From NCBI GenBank assembly GCA_020719775.1, contig DYPS01000005.1, positions 1 through 55,696 on the forward strand: DNA of 55,696 nt, given 5' to 3'. Under the pieces are notes generated by a model. The model ran no database searches. It saw only the letters and a list, made by a program, of their open reading frames with translations, and had not been told where the DNA came from. The stretch comes from Desulfosporosinus sp. GTDB lineage: Bacteria; Campylobacterota; Campylobacteria; Campylobacterales; Arcobacteraceae. Positions 1-12,474 of this stretch are shown here, piece after piece (position 1 is the stretch's first letter; each line of letters starts with the position of its first letter). The translations under genes and the position numbers were made by a program.

Positions 1-50
1 CCAACCCCAACCCCAACCCCAACCCCAACCCCAACCCCAACCCCAACCCC
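1..50. repeat. C4A2 telomere repeat (left chromosome end)
   Basis: About eight uninterrupted CCCCAA units open the window, the C-rich strand of a C4A2/G4T2 telomere as in oligohymenophorean ciliates. This marks a true macronuclear chromosome end. The repeat is homogeneous, without the C3A3 variants seen in Paramecium. Only 39 bp of unique AT-rich sequence (51-89) separates it from the stop codon of the first gene. Confidence 0.97.
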
Positions 51-89
51 GTATTGCCTTTAATAATATGATTCATTAATTATATTGGA

Positions 90-2086
90 TCAGGTGCCTT
101 TCAGATAAGGATAGACAAACTTGCGTTAGAAGAGGACTGAAATATGCAAATAGTGCACTGCATCTCTCATCGACCCTGATAGACTGGTTGGATTTTTCAA
201 ACGCATCAATTACCAATATTTCCAAGCTTAGTTTATATTTCCTTAAGCCAAGTGCATACTCATCAATTAGTGATAAAACACAGTTTCATAATCCACATTT
301 TATACTGTTTCTGTTCGAGGTTTGCAATAAAGAACTTGGGTTGTTGCACCAGGTAATTGTGTGACCTGATGTTGAATTAGATCAATATATGGTTTTACTT
401 AGAATGCTGATTTTCCAAGTGCTAGCTAGGCTTCGACCATGTAGTGCAGGATGTTAAGGCGATTTCTGGAGTCTAGTTTTTTGTCTTGAAGAGATAGTAA
501 ACCTATTTTGATTACTTTTCTGTATAACTGTAAACCTAGACTCACATAACAGATGAGGGCTAAAGTGCTATGTTTGAACTGGAAACTATCATTTTTTAAT
601 CTCATTATCATTGTTTAGAGTTCATCTTCATGGATGTTGTAGTATTTCGTCAAATTCTTAAGTTAAGATAGGGAAGGGATTGGTGAATTTTAAATGCAAT
701 AGAGGCAATTTGTTAAAGAATTTAGAGCTGACTGAAGTAGAGATTTTTTTTGTTATTAGGAGGTTTGTGATTCATGGTAAAATTGTAAAATGGATTGGGC
801 AATACGATACCAAAATTTATAATTTTTAGACATTTGATTGCTCTTCTTAATGCTTTAGAAATACTGGTAGCTCTATTTGGGACGAGATTGCAGCAAAGTT
901 AATGCTTGATTATAAGTAATGGATTATATATGATTCCCATAATTCAAAGAAAACAAATGCAAATCCTTATCCTCAACTCCTGTGCAGGCCTTCCCTAAAA
1001 GTGCCTTTGCTTTCGAGAAGTAAGCTAAAGCAACAGTCGACTTCCCATAAACAAAATGCACAAGACCGGTATTACTTGTAGCGAAGGCATTGAGTATATT
1101 AGTTATAATTTTAGTGGTTGGCATCTGTTCAAATTCTTCGACTATATTCACAAAATTCATAAGACTGAGACAGCGCTGATAATTACGGGCATATAGTTCC
1201 TTTTGAGCCTATAGGAATCGACTGATCATGATTACATTGATTTCGTAGTATTTGTTGATAGTATTTTTTCTGCGTTTTACTCTTCCTAAAAGTTACTATC
1301 TGATCTTTTCTTAGTCTTCGGCAGGACCTAGACAGAGTGGTGGTGCTCCTAGTTGCATTAAAGCTTGACTTGTATACACTCTACTCATGAAAACAAATTA
1401 TTCACGAGCGACAGCAAAGGTCTTTCCATGCTAATGGAGAATGATTGATATCCATTGTTGTGATTGGTTGCGCAGCTCTACAGGTTTAAGTAGGTAATAT
1501 CGATAGATTTGCAACACTTCGAATGAATTTTTAGCAAGCGCGTTGAGTTCCTGAATGACTGATGTGTTACTAAAAGTAGGAGAAATATGCGACTCTGCAT
1601 GAATTCGATCAGACAGTCACGATTGCGGTAGACGCTATAAAGTACGACTAATGCATTGTCACGTTTGCCTTGAAGTATGAGTAGTACAGCGATGTTAAGT
1701 TTAATCATGCATTAGGTTTGTCCTTCGATGCGTGAGGGATCGCGTTTAAGTTTGCGGGCGATGATGTCGTTGAGTTTGCGAAGACAGTTTAAAGAAGATA
1801 GTTGGCATCTGTTTGAGAGATACTCACAAATGGCAAGATTAGGTTCATAGGAATCAATATTGGTAGGGTTTTGAAGAAGGGAGCTACAGAGCTGTATTTG
1901 TACCTTTGAGCTTATTTGTATTTGCCCGCATTGAAATTTTGGTATGCTTGCTACATTCACGATAATTATAAGGATGTATAATTCATAAACTCAAAATCAT
2001 CCAAACCTGCAGAATTAATAAAGCAATAACTACGATTGCCAAATCGAAGGATAGTTTTGGTAACTAATTGAAGAAGTATGAGGCAT
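90..2086 (-). CDS. CNOT10: CNOT10-like TPR subunit of the CCR4-NOT complex
   Basis: Likely scaffold subunit of the CCR4-NOT deadenylase, which shortens poly(A) tails. Read with TGA as the only stop, the frame runs from about 1,950 to a TGA at 90-92. It aligns in order with human CNOT10: an N-terminal NLAICEYLSN segment, then LNIAVLLILQGKRDNALVVL (human YNQAVILYHLRQYTEAISV), then NTGLVHFVYGKSTVALAYFSK (human [22 protein letters not shown]), and a C-terminal helical repeat with LAEGNINEAWKYW. A 20-nt intron at 1,551-1,570 restores the frame. The first exon is not resolved: ATG 2,086 is the best start but needs another intron near 1,947-2,006. Length is about 630 residues. The stop lies 40 bp from the telomere, so the 3' UTR must be tiny. 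The family call is sound; the 5' end is uncertain. Confidence 0.75.
1551..1570 (-). other. 20-nt intron (CNOT10-like gene)
   Basis: Sense GTAACACATCAGTCATTCAG. Removal joins RIFLLLL to ELNALAKNSFEVL and carries the TPR frame into the downstream exon that stays open to 90. Confidence 0.85.
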
Positions 2087-2121
2087 GTACAAAATTAATC
2101 AAATCATTATAAAACTGTGTT

Positions 2122-3491
2122 TCATCGAAGAGAAGTGGCGTATTTGCTTTAAAAACCTCTGGCACTTTATTTTTTCCCACTAATTCCATTTACTCTGCTC
2201 ATATTGGACAGATGTAGTCGATTTTCTTTTTTTAATCCAACAATGCTCATTCCATGACTGGTATTAAGACTTTTATATTGGCTCGAACTGACACTTGAAG
2301 TTTTTTCTTTGCTGATGGACCGAAGTGGAGCAATTTATAGTTTATTGACTCCATTGAGATTGATACTTTTTAAGACACTATCATATTCTTCATCATTGTT
2401 GATACTTTGATAGGAAAGTTTTGGCTGAATTGGATTTTATTAATCTTAAACCATTTTAATTGAGCCATTAATTGAAATTTAATCTCTAATATTTTGTATG
2501 TATTTCTTTGCTTAGATCAATGAAAAACGCTATTTGGGATCTACTTTGGAAAGCTTTTCTATGAGAGTCGTGAGTGATTGAGGGTAAATATTTCTAATTT
2601 ATTTTAAATCCGTTCTGAACTGTTTTTAATCAAAAGATAGACTGAAATCACTAGTAGATTGATTTGTGTAATAGCGCCGAGGCGAGTTGAAAACCATGGA
2701 CTCCATTGCTATCATTCCAATTCCAAAAACATCCATTTTTTAAAAGCTAACATCAACCAATTACTGCGCCTTCTTTTTAAAAAAAGGCAGGCACTCTGGA
2801 GAAATGGGGAGAAACTTATGTATATCTCTAGAATCACTGCCGATCATGCGATAGTACACAAAATGTTTATGATCTAGATAAAAACAAATAATACTGGGTG
2901 TGAGATGATACAGATATACTTTTATATACCCTTCAGGAGATAGGAAAATATTTTTAGCCAAAAATATTCCGAAGTACAAACCAAGTTCTAGCTTAATGCA
3001 TATCTACATTGCAAATACAGTGCCAGATCAATGAGACTATTTAGGACATACCACACTTATCCTGTGGTGAAACGTATATCATTAGTTTTTCTTTGATCGA
3101 TGATTTGTTCCAAATTAATCGCATAATAATTGACATAGCTTTCGATGGAAATCTGTTTGATGCAGATATTTGATCCTACATTAAAAATGTATATACTTGT
3201 GCAAATGTTGACTGAATGTATTTTGGCAACATTTTTATGATCGATATGCGAGACTATACCTTTGGCCATTTGTGAGTACTATTGATATTTGGGGTTATCT
3301 GGGGCGAAGATACGCACGTATTTCATTACGATTTAGTACGGTTATGTTTTGAATCGGTATATTTTGAATCTGCCCAGCGCCAGCATTTAGTTGTTATTTT
3401 AACCGTCTTCTATCGGGATTAAACTGTTAAGCAGGTCGCATTAGTTGGAGAAGGAATTGTCAGTGGTGATCCAGTCTTAGGAGTTACCCAT
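2122..3491 (-). CDS. Protein-kinase-fold pseudokinase
   Basis: A 449-residue protein with a kinase fold but without catalytic residues. Visible in order: N-terminal MGNSEDW; an N-lobe with the VAIK-type lysine kept (QIVMKYV); an E-helix NSLIDLALYL; a catalytic loop where HRD is replaced by FGI, with exact spacing to the retained KN (YFGIFLAKNIFLSPEGYIKV); LYH in place of DFG; SPECL in place of APE; the F-helix DVFGIGMIAMESM; and a C-lobe IEKLSKVDPKERFS. The tail is Ser/Lys-rich and ends at TGA 2,122-2,124. One 20-nt intron (2,988-3,007) sits just before the catalytic loop. MGN could allow N-myristoylation, but the residue at position 6 is Asp, so that is weak. A role as a scaffold or allosteric partner is inferred only from the missing residues. 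Confidence 0.85.
2988..3007 (-). other. 20-nt intron (pseudokinase gene)
   Basis: Sense GTAGATATGCATTAAGCTAG. Removal joins LALYL to LGLYFGIFLAKNIFL, giving the normal kinase spacing between helix E and the catalytic loop. Confidence 0.9.
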
Positions 3492-3652
3492 TTGAATATT
3501 CGTAAAATACTAACTGAATATAAATAGTAATTTAGTACATGTGAGGGAACAAAAACTATCATAATTAGGAAGGGATGTAAATTGTTATTTGTTGGTTATA
3601 AATTTATGGTAAATTTTGCAGCAATTTATGCTTAATATTGAACAAATAATGA

Positions 3653-6600
3653 TCAGATATGCTATTTGATTTGTTGGGCTGCGCTGTCTGGATATACAAT
3701 GCCTTCTGCGAGTTTATTGGAGGAAGGAATTGTCGGATTTGAGGCTACAATTTAAACCTATTCCACCATATTTGTTTGATCTCGAAGTAATCTGCCCAGT
3801 AGATACCTGAAAGCGTAGAAAAGTGTGGCTGCAGCTAGAACGAAGGGTAGCAGCATCCATCCTAAAAATATTAGTAAACTATTGGTAAACCAATATTTAT
3901 ACTTGACCACAACTGCTTCTTTAAATTACAAGCCGACAATTGGCACTTCAATAGGATTATAAAGTATAGTCAATATTTTAATGGCGTTGGGGATTTTCTT
4001 ATCTGGACTGATTATTTAAATTTCAACTGATGCCTAAACGTTCACATATATTTTTTATGTATTGTTGGCTCCTATTATTTTTTTGATCTGGGAGTTCTAA
4101 ATATTAATAGAAATACCTCTATTGTTATGATTGGGTTATCTTTGGAATAGCCTTCAATTGCTGGTTCTTCAATTGCGCAGCGACTGTATCTGAACAGACT
4201 GTCTTGATTGGCCGAGGCATAAGCCCAATAGTTAATCTTCTTTACAGCGATATCATTCTCTACATTGGTGTCAAGATAAGGGGGAGAAACTTTGATTTAT
4301 ATACCATTTTATTGTATTTGATAATGTACTTCATAATTGGTGGCATCGAGTCTATCATAAGGGTTGATATTCCCATAATTGTAATAGTTGATTAAATATT
4401 CGAGTTAGTTCGTTGGCACTTTATTTGAAATCTTTAGGAAATATGATCCGAATATGTCTTAGACGCTGAAGACATAGTGTCCTCCGTAATTAGGTCGTTT
4501 AAGTTCGACTGAGCTGGTCATTTTATCTAAAGTTGTATTCATATCTTTATAATCTTTAGATGCTAGAACATTTAGATCTCCTTTGCAGTTGAATATCTAT
4601 ACCACCATGTTGTTGTTGTCAGTCCAGAGTTGGAAAATACCTTACGAGTTGAAGAAATGGTTGCTGACTGGGCTGATGTGGGTTAGGGAATTTTTAAGCA
4701 GAAGCATGGTGATATCAACATCAACATTGGTGTTAATTGTAATATAGTAAGTGCCTTTAATGTTCTTTAGATTTGTGACATAGGTATTGTCTGCTTTGGT
4801 TGATTTGATAAATAAGTCGTTATATGCGACTAGCCCTCCACTTGCGAGTTCGCCAGTGAGGTTGAAAGTTAGGATGGCTTAATCTGAGCCTGCTTTTTCA
4901 ATCACATCAGTCATTAGAGTCAGTGGTTTCGTGATGTCTTGACTGTTGATGAATTCAATAACAGTTGGCATAAGCTTGTAAATGCTGATGGTTGTTGGTA
5001 GTCCTTCGAAAATTCTTTAAGAATTATGAATTCTATCGACTTTGATATAGTATTCGGCTTATTCTATTACTTGAACTTTGATTTTGTATTCTGTTCGAAG
5101 AGAATGGAATTATACTTTTTAGCTTTATTTGTAATTCATGGCCTTGACAGAAAAAACTCTTTTTTTCGAAATTTCTTCATTGAAAACTTTAGTTCCATCA
5201 GGGGATGTGATCAGCACACTAATTGACCCAGAGATCATATTGAAAGTAATGTTGAAATCAGTTAGAGAATAGAATACATAACTTTCAGAACTGAGCTAAG
5301 TTCTAGGGAGAAGCCACTCTTTAAACATGTGGTTTACTGTGAGTGGCACTGCATCATGAATGCGAATAAAAACAATTTCTCCAACGAACATAGGATTGGC
5401 TAACAGATGAATATAGTAAAAGCATTCTGAACAGAAATTAGCTTAATCGCTGCTCGAAATAACAAAATCTCCATCTACTTTATCTATAATTGGAAAGCTT
5501 TTATAATCTGTAGCTAGAACTTCTGCGAGAGTGATGTTGTTTGATTTAATGGGCATTACATAGATATCTGCTGATCCTGCACTGATCATTTGTATTATTT
5601 TAAATGAAGCAGGATTTTGATGGTAGTAGAGAAAACCTAGACTTTGCCCATTTTACAGCTTAACATCATAAGGGTTTGAGAGACGGACGTTACGAACTGC
5701 TTGAGTGCTACTCGTATAGCTGATTTGATATGTACATTTTTAAATATCTCCTCGTACGAATATCTTTTATATTTTATCACTTTTCTTGAATTTTAAACTA
5801 TTTCCCAGTTGTTTGCCATTGACTACAGTCCCATTTTTAAGAGCAGAAGTGATGGTGGCGCATACTGATGAGCCTTTGCCATCAGAATTCATGTTTCTAA
5901 TTGAGACAATTGCATCTTCTGGATCAATAATATAGGTATATATTTATCCTTTTTCCACAAATCCTATTTTGGAATCACCCAATTCTAAAGTTGTTTCTTC
6001 TTGGCTTAATTAAATTTAATAGTAAATGCTTTAAAGCTCAACTCTTTATTATTATGCATTTATTGAATCGGCGTAAACTGATAGGATGAAGTAACAATCG
6101 AGATCTTTTGAACAGTATTTTTTAATGTACTATGAACCGATTGTTATTATCGATGTTCCGGATTTGCCCAGAGTTGTTGTGTACAGATTATCACGAAGAT
6201 CGTCTTTCTTTAATCTATCAGCTTATTGTATATATTTGGGGTATATACTCTCATCGCTGGCATGTCGACTAAGGAACGCATCTTTGGTTACGAATTTACC
6301 AGCCAGGAAATAAGAAAATCTGAGAGATTTGGTTGTAAAGAATATTTAAATGGATTCGGTTGAATAGACACGATAATAATAATTTTTGGGATCTCCGTTT
6401 TCGATATTGGGAGTATTGATTTTTTAGGTAATTCCATCAAAAAGTGCGATTTCAGCATCTTCCTCTTCCATAATAAAGTTGAAGTAATTAGTCTTGTTTG
6501 CATCACTTGTAAATTAGATTCTAATTGGACAGGTGCTTACAAATCCTTCTCTTTTCAAACCCAGAGGACAGACGTTATTCATATCAGCCAAGGTAATATC

Positions 6601-9018
6601 ATCGTGGGTTCCTTATATCTTTCTAAACTATCTATCTTTTATAAATAAGGTAGTCTTTATGTCCTTCCCCAAAAGCTGACTGTGGGTGAAAGAAGCCACG
6701 AATTTAATTGTCAATTCTCGATTGACTGAGAAAGAATAGCATTATTTATCTTATTTATGTAGGGTTACATATTGAGGTAAGTTGAGAACTCCGGCAGTGC
6801 AAGTTAAAGAATTGGTTTTATAACTGATGGCAAATTTAATTTATTTATTTGCTTATCCCTTCACCTCAATGCGGTAGTCAGTGTTTTCTTTGGTTTGAAC
6901 TTAACATACTAAAGCATTATCAGTTTTTCCAATGCAGGGAAGTGCATTGCCTTTGAGGTCTAAAATTTTAAAAAAGGAGTGTCCTAGCAGCTAAGTAATA
7001 CTCACAATTAAGGTGGTTGAAGAATTAGAGTTTATTTTAAAGTAAACAGCTTTTTCATTGGACTCCAGGAGATAGGTAAACACACTGTTGGGTTCCAAAA
7101 TGAGTTATGTCTCTTTGCCTTGATTTTTCCTATGAACAACAACTCCCAAATTAATTTATGTGAACTGATAGGCATAAACTGAAATAAATACATCTTTTTT
7201 AATATCTTTTCCTCTCAAAACAATACTGGCTTTTTCTCCAGTTTCCTTAAATATATTTTCCTTTTTGCTATCGAGCGTGGGCATTTTCTAAACAGTCGAT
7301 GCAATGAGTGCAGTATCTCCTGAGAAGGTAGTAATGAATATGTTGATTTAGTCTACATTTTAAATATTGGGCAGTGAAAATGCGAAATAAAGATAGCTAT
7401 CCTTGTTGATATACTCTTTGACAATTCTACTTTATTTGAGATAGTTCAGATAGTATTTCCTTTAAGCAGTTATTGAAAAGGCAAAGTCTTAGACTGTATC
7501 GCTGACTGCTATTATTTGGAATGCGCATTCGTAATATAATTTATTGTTTTTTGACTAGATGTTCTAACAAAGGGAAATGTTATATTCCATGTCTATCGTT
7601 ATCTTGTTGTCAGTTTTGATATGTTTGTTTTGTATCTCATCAGCATAGAACTCATTGGTCGTCAGTTCTTAAGGTGAGTTAATGAGGCATTACTACAAAC
7701 TGAAATATGTGAAATTAAGATTGCTTTCAATCGTTCTACAACGTTTGAATAAAAATCTGCCTGAGCCTTGAGATATTTATACTTTAAAATTATAGTGTTT
7801 TATAATATCTGTTTAATTTGCATCCACTACGAATCTTTAGATCATTATGTAGTTTTAAACTGTGCTGTTGCTCAGTTGGTCGAAATAGGTAATTGATGGT
7901 TAAATGTACTAGGCGTAGTCTCGAATTAATTGGGTGTAGAAATAGTATTAAGCTGCTGATGATGATTTCACTTTGAAGTATATATTTTCCTTGAAGTTAT
8001 ATTTTGAACGGACTTAAGGGGATATAGAATAGCTTAAGGCTGATGATTGTTGGGGTAGTTATATTTTTTGGGTGAAATTTGAGTCAAAACCGATTGTAAT
8101 ACTTGGTTGGCCTGAGTAAATATCAAAAACTAGTTCAATTGATTTTTATTATAGCAAATTGGTGTATTCTTTTGTCCTTAAAGTATAGATTTTTTCTTAT
8201 GATTTAGAAGCAAAGTCAAAATACGATCTGCCCAAAGTAATATCAAATTAATTTCCATTTAATTTCGTAATGCTGAAAGAAACTGATGTTCCTTTTTTTA
8301 GCTTTAAGTATATCTTGATCCAAGATCCAGGTGGAGATACGTCTTTTAAGAGAAATAAGGCTTTGCCACCAGCAAATAAGGACTATCCACGAGCTAAGTA
8401 TTTCTCATCATTTGGAGTGGCCACGTCTTTGCCTCCATAATTAAGAAGTAAGTCGATTCCTTCCTCAACTTGTTCCACATTTTGTTAAATATTAGTCATA
8501 ACAGCCATGACAGCCAATGCTGTATATTCTGAATCTTTGGGAATCTAAACCGAAATGGAAACAGTAAGTCCTTCTTCATTGACTGCATTGAGTTTAAGCT
8601 ATTGATTTAAGTCAAGATTTAAAATCTTATCCAGATAGGTCTATAAGTTCAAGTTACAAAGAGTAGCACATTTGATTTATAAAATGAATTATCTGCTATT
8701 TTTCAGTTCAGCTGTTGGGATCATGCATACTCCTGCGAACTATGAGTGAGCTTTATAGCAGTTTAAAGAGTAGCCATTATCGCTAGTTATCATGAGATAG
8801 GGAACTTGGAAGGGGTCAGCGATAATGGGTTGTGCGTGTATATATAAATTATCTTTCAGTGCGGCGTCTGTTGGTACTTTGATTTTATAGATCAAAGGAG
8901 AAGAGGGTTGTAGTGAAATACGAGCGTTGGATGATAGAGACAAATCTAGTATTTCCTAACCATTTGTTAGAGCGAGGAGGGTGAAGATGATAAAAAGTAT
9001 AAAGATCTGTTTCTTCAT
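3653..9018 (-). CDS. Large secreted/type I membrane ectodomain protein, family unknown
   Basis: A 1,781-residue protein that I cannot assign to a family. It begins with a clear signal peptide (MKKQIFILFIIFTLLAL) at ATG 9,018. A very long ectodomain follows, rich in Asn, Ser, Thr, Tyr and Phe, with short beta-like stretches such as YYYRVYSTESI and few cysteines. Near the C-terminus is one transmembrane helix (FLGWMLLPFVLAAATLFYAF, near 3,860), then a short cytoplasmic tail ending SAAEEIKEHI at TGA 3,653-3,655. A single 20-nt intron (4,097-4,116) makes the length an exact codon multiple. The topology predicts a cell-surface or vesicle-lumen protein with the bulk outside the cytosol. Repeated Ig-like or beta-propeller modules are possible but not provable by eye. 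Confidence 0.85.
4097..4116 (-). other. 20-nt intron (large ectodomain gene)
   Basis: Sense GTATTTCTATTAATATTTAG. Without removal the frame meets a TGA shortly downstream. With removal it runs through the transmembrane helix to 3,653. Confidence 0.88.
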
Positions 9019-9690
9019 GGTTCAAATCTAAAATTATTATCTAAACGATAATAGAAAAAAGTAATGAAAATTGGATACAAATCTAGTTAATTACATGGGG
9101 AATACAGTTTTCGACTTGGAATATTTGCCTTGTTTGCTCATAAATAGAAAAACTGATAAAATGCTGCATATGTTTAAAAATACTATGATTCTGATTATAC
9201 ATTTAACCTTTCTAATTTTCCAGTTAATTCTAAAAATAAATTAATGAACATATTTAACTAATCCTCCATAATCAATTTATAAATGAAATTAAACATTCTT
9301 TTAATGATGCTGTTGACCTTTGCCACAGCAATTGACATTCAACGGCAAATTTAAAATTAGTACACTCTCAATAACATAATCTAACTGGTAAAAATGAATC
9401 GTGTGGATGAGTATGACCGTGATAGTACCAAAATGTGTGCAACTAGTACATGTTGTGTCTGTGGGGCATAGTTTCGCAACACAACATTTAGTGCTATTCA
9501 TCTTTCATTGCATCATTCTACAGTTCCTGAATAAACTGAGCAATTACAGATTCTTTTTGATCAGGATGTGCCAGTATAAGAGAGATATTAATTTTGTCAG
9601 AATTATCTGTTTGATAGAAAGTTAACAATAAAACAGTTGTAATCGGTTTGTTTGATTATTAGCTATGGATTACATCGTTAGGTGGTGTGG
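9019..9690. other. AT-rich intergenic region, no convincing gene
   Basis: This is the 5' flank of the minus-strand ectodomain gene and the left flank of the small plus-strand ORF at 9,691. A cysteine-rich minus-strand frame (9,301-9,501, with CCVAKLC) is open but runs into low-complexity hydrophobic sequence and resembles no family I know. Promoters are presumably here, but I see no distinct element. Confidence 0.5.
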
Positions 9691-9780
9691 ATGTCGGTTC
9701 TGAAGTACGTGCTCTTTGTGGTATTCGGACTGTTTGCAATCGTGTATTATTCTGATATAGCAAAAGATAAAGATAATTGA
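9691..9780 (+). CDS. Possible 29-residue single-span membrane peptide
   Basis: ATG 9,691 to TGA 9,780 encodes a peptide beginning MSVLKYVLFVVFGLFAIVYY, one hydrophobic helix, followed by a charged tail (DIAKDKDN). The stretch is visibly more GC-rich and codon-like than its AT-rich flanks. It lies 158 bp upstream of SPB1 on the same strand. Size and layout recall small subunits of membrane complexes, but I recognise no family. It could also be chance or an upstream ORF of the SPB1 transcript. Confidence 0.35.
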   Translation: MSVLKYVLFVVFGLFAIVYYSDIAKDKDN

Positions 9781-9938
9781 TGCTTTATGATTTTAATTCA
9801 TGACAATAAATACTATGATGAAATGAAATATTTAGAAATGTGAGTTTGTGCCAAATATAATGCATTATGCCATAAAATGGTATAAAATGCATTTGGTATT
9901 CTATTGATTTTATAATTATTAGTCATCTCAACAACCAG

Positions 9939-12368
9939 ATGGGAAAAAAAACTAAGTCCAAGCAAAGACTAGATACCTATTATCATTACGCTAAGCAACA
10001 GGGCTATCGCTCCAGAGCTGCCTACAAACTTATTCAACTCAACCGCAAATACAATTTCCTAAACACATCAACTGTACTCATCGATCTGTGTGCTGCACCT
10101 GGAGGATGGATGCAGGTAGCCAGCGAATGCATGCCCATGAACTCCACTATTGTAGGAGTAGATCTAGATCCCATTAAAAGAGTCCCTGGAACCAAAAGTT
10201 TCATAGGAGATATCACAACCCAGACATGTTATGATCAACTTCGTAAAGAAACTCATGGACAGAAATGTGATGTTGTTCTCAATGATGGTGCTCCTAATGT
10301 TGGAGCCAACTGGAGTAAAGACGCTTACTCTCAGAGTGAACTTGTGCTTGCTGCTTTAAAATTAGCTTGCTCTTTCTTAAGATAGGGAGGTTACTTTATC
10401 ACAAAAGTATTCAGATCCACAGATTTCCAGTCATTGATGTGGGTGTTCAAAAAATTCTTTGAGAGAGTTGAGGCAACTAAACCTAAAGCATCTCGTTTTT
10501 CCTCAGCTTAAATTTTTGTTGTTTGTGCTGGTTATCGTGCTCCTAGTTTTATCGATTAAAAATTATTCGATGCCAAATTTGTATTTCAGGATACTGAGGC
10601 AGATCATTTTCATGAACAATTAGCTGGAGAAATAACAAGTATTGATAAGTTGCTTGAAGATAGAAGAAAGAGAGGTGGTTATGAAGACAATGCCCCTATG
10701 CATCTTTATAAATAAATTTCACTTTCAAACTTTATATAATCGGAGACTCCTCTGCTTGTGTTTGCAAAATATAATAAGATTACTGTGACTCCCGAGGAAA
10801 AAACAAAATATTTTACTCTTGTGAAGAATGTTCCAAGAGATCTTGACTCATTATTTGAAGATTTGAGAGTCATTGGTAAGAGATAAATAGGATCAATTCT
10901 AAAATGGCGCAGTAAAATCAACCATTTGTTTGTTCAATAAAAAATTACAAAATAAAAAAAGGAAGCCGAAACAAGCAAAATGTAAATTTAAGGACAAGAA
11001 AATTAAGAAGATTCGGAAGTACAACTTGAAAAAGAAGTATTACACTCTCGAAGAAGAGAAATTAAGCATTTAAAATAAAAGGAAGATAAAAGAAGTGAGT
11101 TAATGATCAAATCTCAAGTAGCAAATAAGCAACATCACGAGAGTTAAGATTAATTTGGAGAAAATGTTGAAGGTGTATTTGAAGGAGATATTGAGGAGCT
11201 TTAATATCAAGAAGAACCTGAAGAAGTCAAACCAAAAGATTAAAAGAAAAAAATGGCATCCTTCAGTCAAAAAGAGCTTTAGAAAAATTTAGAAGAAATA
11301 TATGAAGCCAGAAAACAAGTTAAAAATGATAGGGAACAACAAATGAGAGAAGCTAGAGAGGCTAGAAAAGATAGAAGAAATGAACGTTTTTAGACAAAAG
11401 AAAGAAAATTGAAATGCAGAAAAATAGGTGCTGATCCTGAATTAATTGGCAAAACTTAGGGCTATGATGAAAACGAATAAGAATAAGAAGAAGTTGAACA
11501 TGAATTTAAATAAATTACATTCAAAAACCCTTTAGCTGATATGGATGATGACGATCTTTATATTTCAGATAATGAAGAAGAGATCAACGAAGAGGCTGTA
11601 GACCCCAATGAAAAGATTGATGGTGAACTGTCCGACGATGATGCTTATGTTATCCCTAAGCCATTATCTGATATGTAGAAAAGAAGGCAACAATTGAAGA
11701 AAAATACTTTGAAAAAGTAAAAAAAATTAAAAAAGGACATTGTAGAGGGAGAGGATGTTGGAGATCAGATCTAAATTGTGAAGCACAAACATATGTAAGA
11801 TTACAATATTGATGAGTTGGCTGAAACTCTTGCAATTGGTAAGAAAATGCTTAGAAATAGATCGAGAGATGATATTCTTGATTCTTCTTACAGTCGTTTC
11901 AATTTTGAAGATCATGATGATTTGCCCAAGTGGTTCTCTGAAGATGAGAAGAAACATAACTTCAAGAAAACACCAATTACTAAATAATAGTTTCAACAAT
12001 AGAAGCAAAGACTTATTGCTATTAATGCAAGAGTTCCTAAGAAAATTTTGGAAGCTAAAGTTAGAAGAAAAATGAGAATCCAAAAAAAACTTAAAAAGAC
12101 TCAGAAACAAGCTGAAGTTGTAATGAATCAAGATGGTGTGACTGAGTATAACAAACTACGTCAGATCAGTAAAATGTATGATAAATCAAAGCGTGAATTG
12201 AAGGACAACAAAAAATATATTGTCAGTTCTAAGAGTCGCACAGGTGCTGGTAAAGACAGTCGAAATGTAAAGCATGTGGATAGTCGTATGAAGAAAGATA
12301 AACGTTCATTGAAGGTAAAGAAGACTAGGCAAGTCAAGCGTACTCATAAGAGAAGAGGAAAATTCTGA
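9939..12368 (+). CDS. SPB1: SPB1/FTSJ3 pre-rRNA 2'-O-methyltransferase
   Basis: An 809-residue nucleolar methyltransferase for 60S ribosome assembly. In yeast, Spb1 methylates the ribose of a guanosine in the peptidyl-transferase A-loop. The FtsJ domain occupies roughly residues 1-230: [10 protein letters not shown], the SAM-binding [24 protein letters not shown], and [11 protein letters not shown] carrying the catalytic Lys. The final catalytic Glu sits in SSAEIFVVC and is written TAA (10,509-10,511), which is key evidence for TAA = Glu. An acidic and basic middle follows, then the Spb1 C-terminal domain: [25 protein letters not shown] and a terminal [10 protein letters not shown]. There is no intron. 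The start ATG gives the family's usual N-terminus MGKKTK. Confidence is very high. Confidence 0.97.
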
Positions 12369-12474
12369 TTATTAGCTAACTTATTTAAACCTTGCTTTTA
12401 ATTATAGATTTATTAATTATTTATCAAGAGCAATTGGGAAGGAAATTGGTCTTAGGTTATAATAATTAACAAAG

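Noticed and set aside
1712-1960. GTG start of a separate small gene at 1,960
   Set aside because: The frame continues the CNOT10 homology downstream across TAA. GTG starts are not expected in a ciliate nucleus, so this is an exon.
9301-9501. Cysteine-rich minus-strand ORF resembling a metallothionein
   Set aside because: The Cys spacing matches no metallothionein, and the frame continues into low-complexity hydrophobic sequence. It is probably chance.
10509-10511. SPB1 with catalytic Glu replaced by Gln (reading TAA as Gln)
   Set aside because: Other TAA/TAG codons also fall on invariant Glu columns, so reading TAR as Glu removes the anomaly. The enzyme is then normal.
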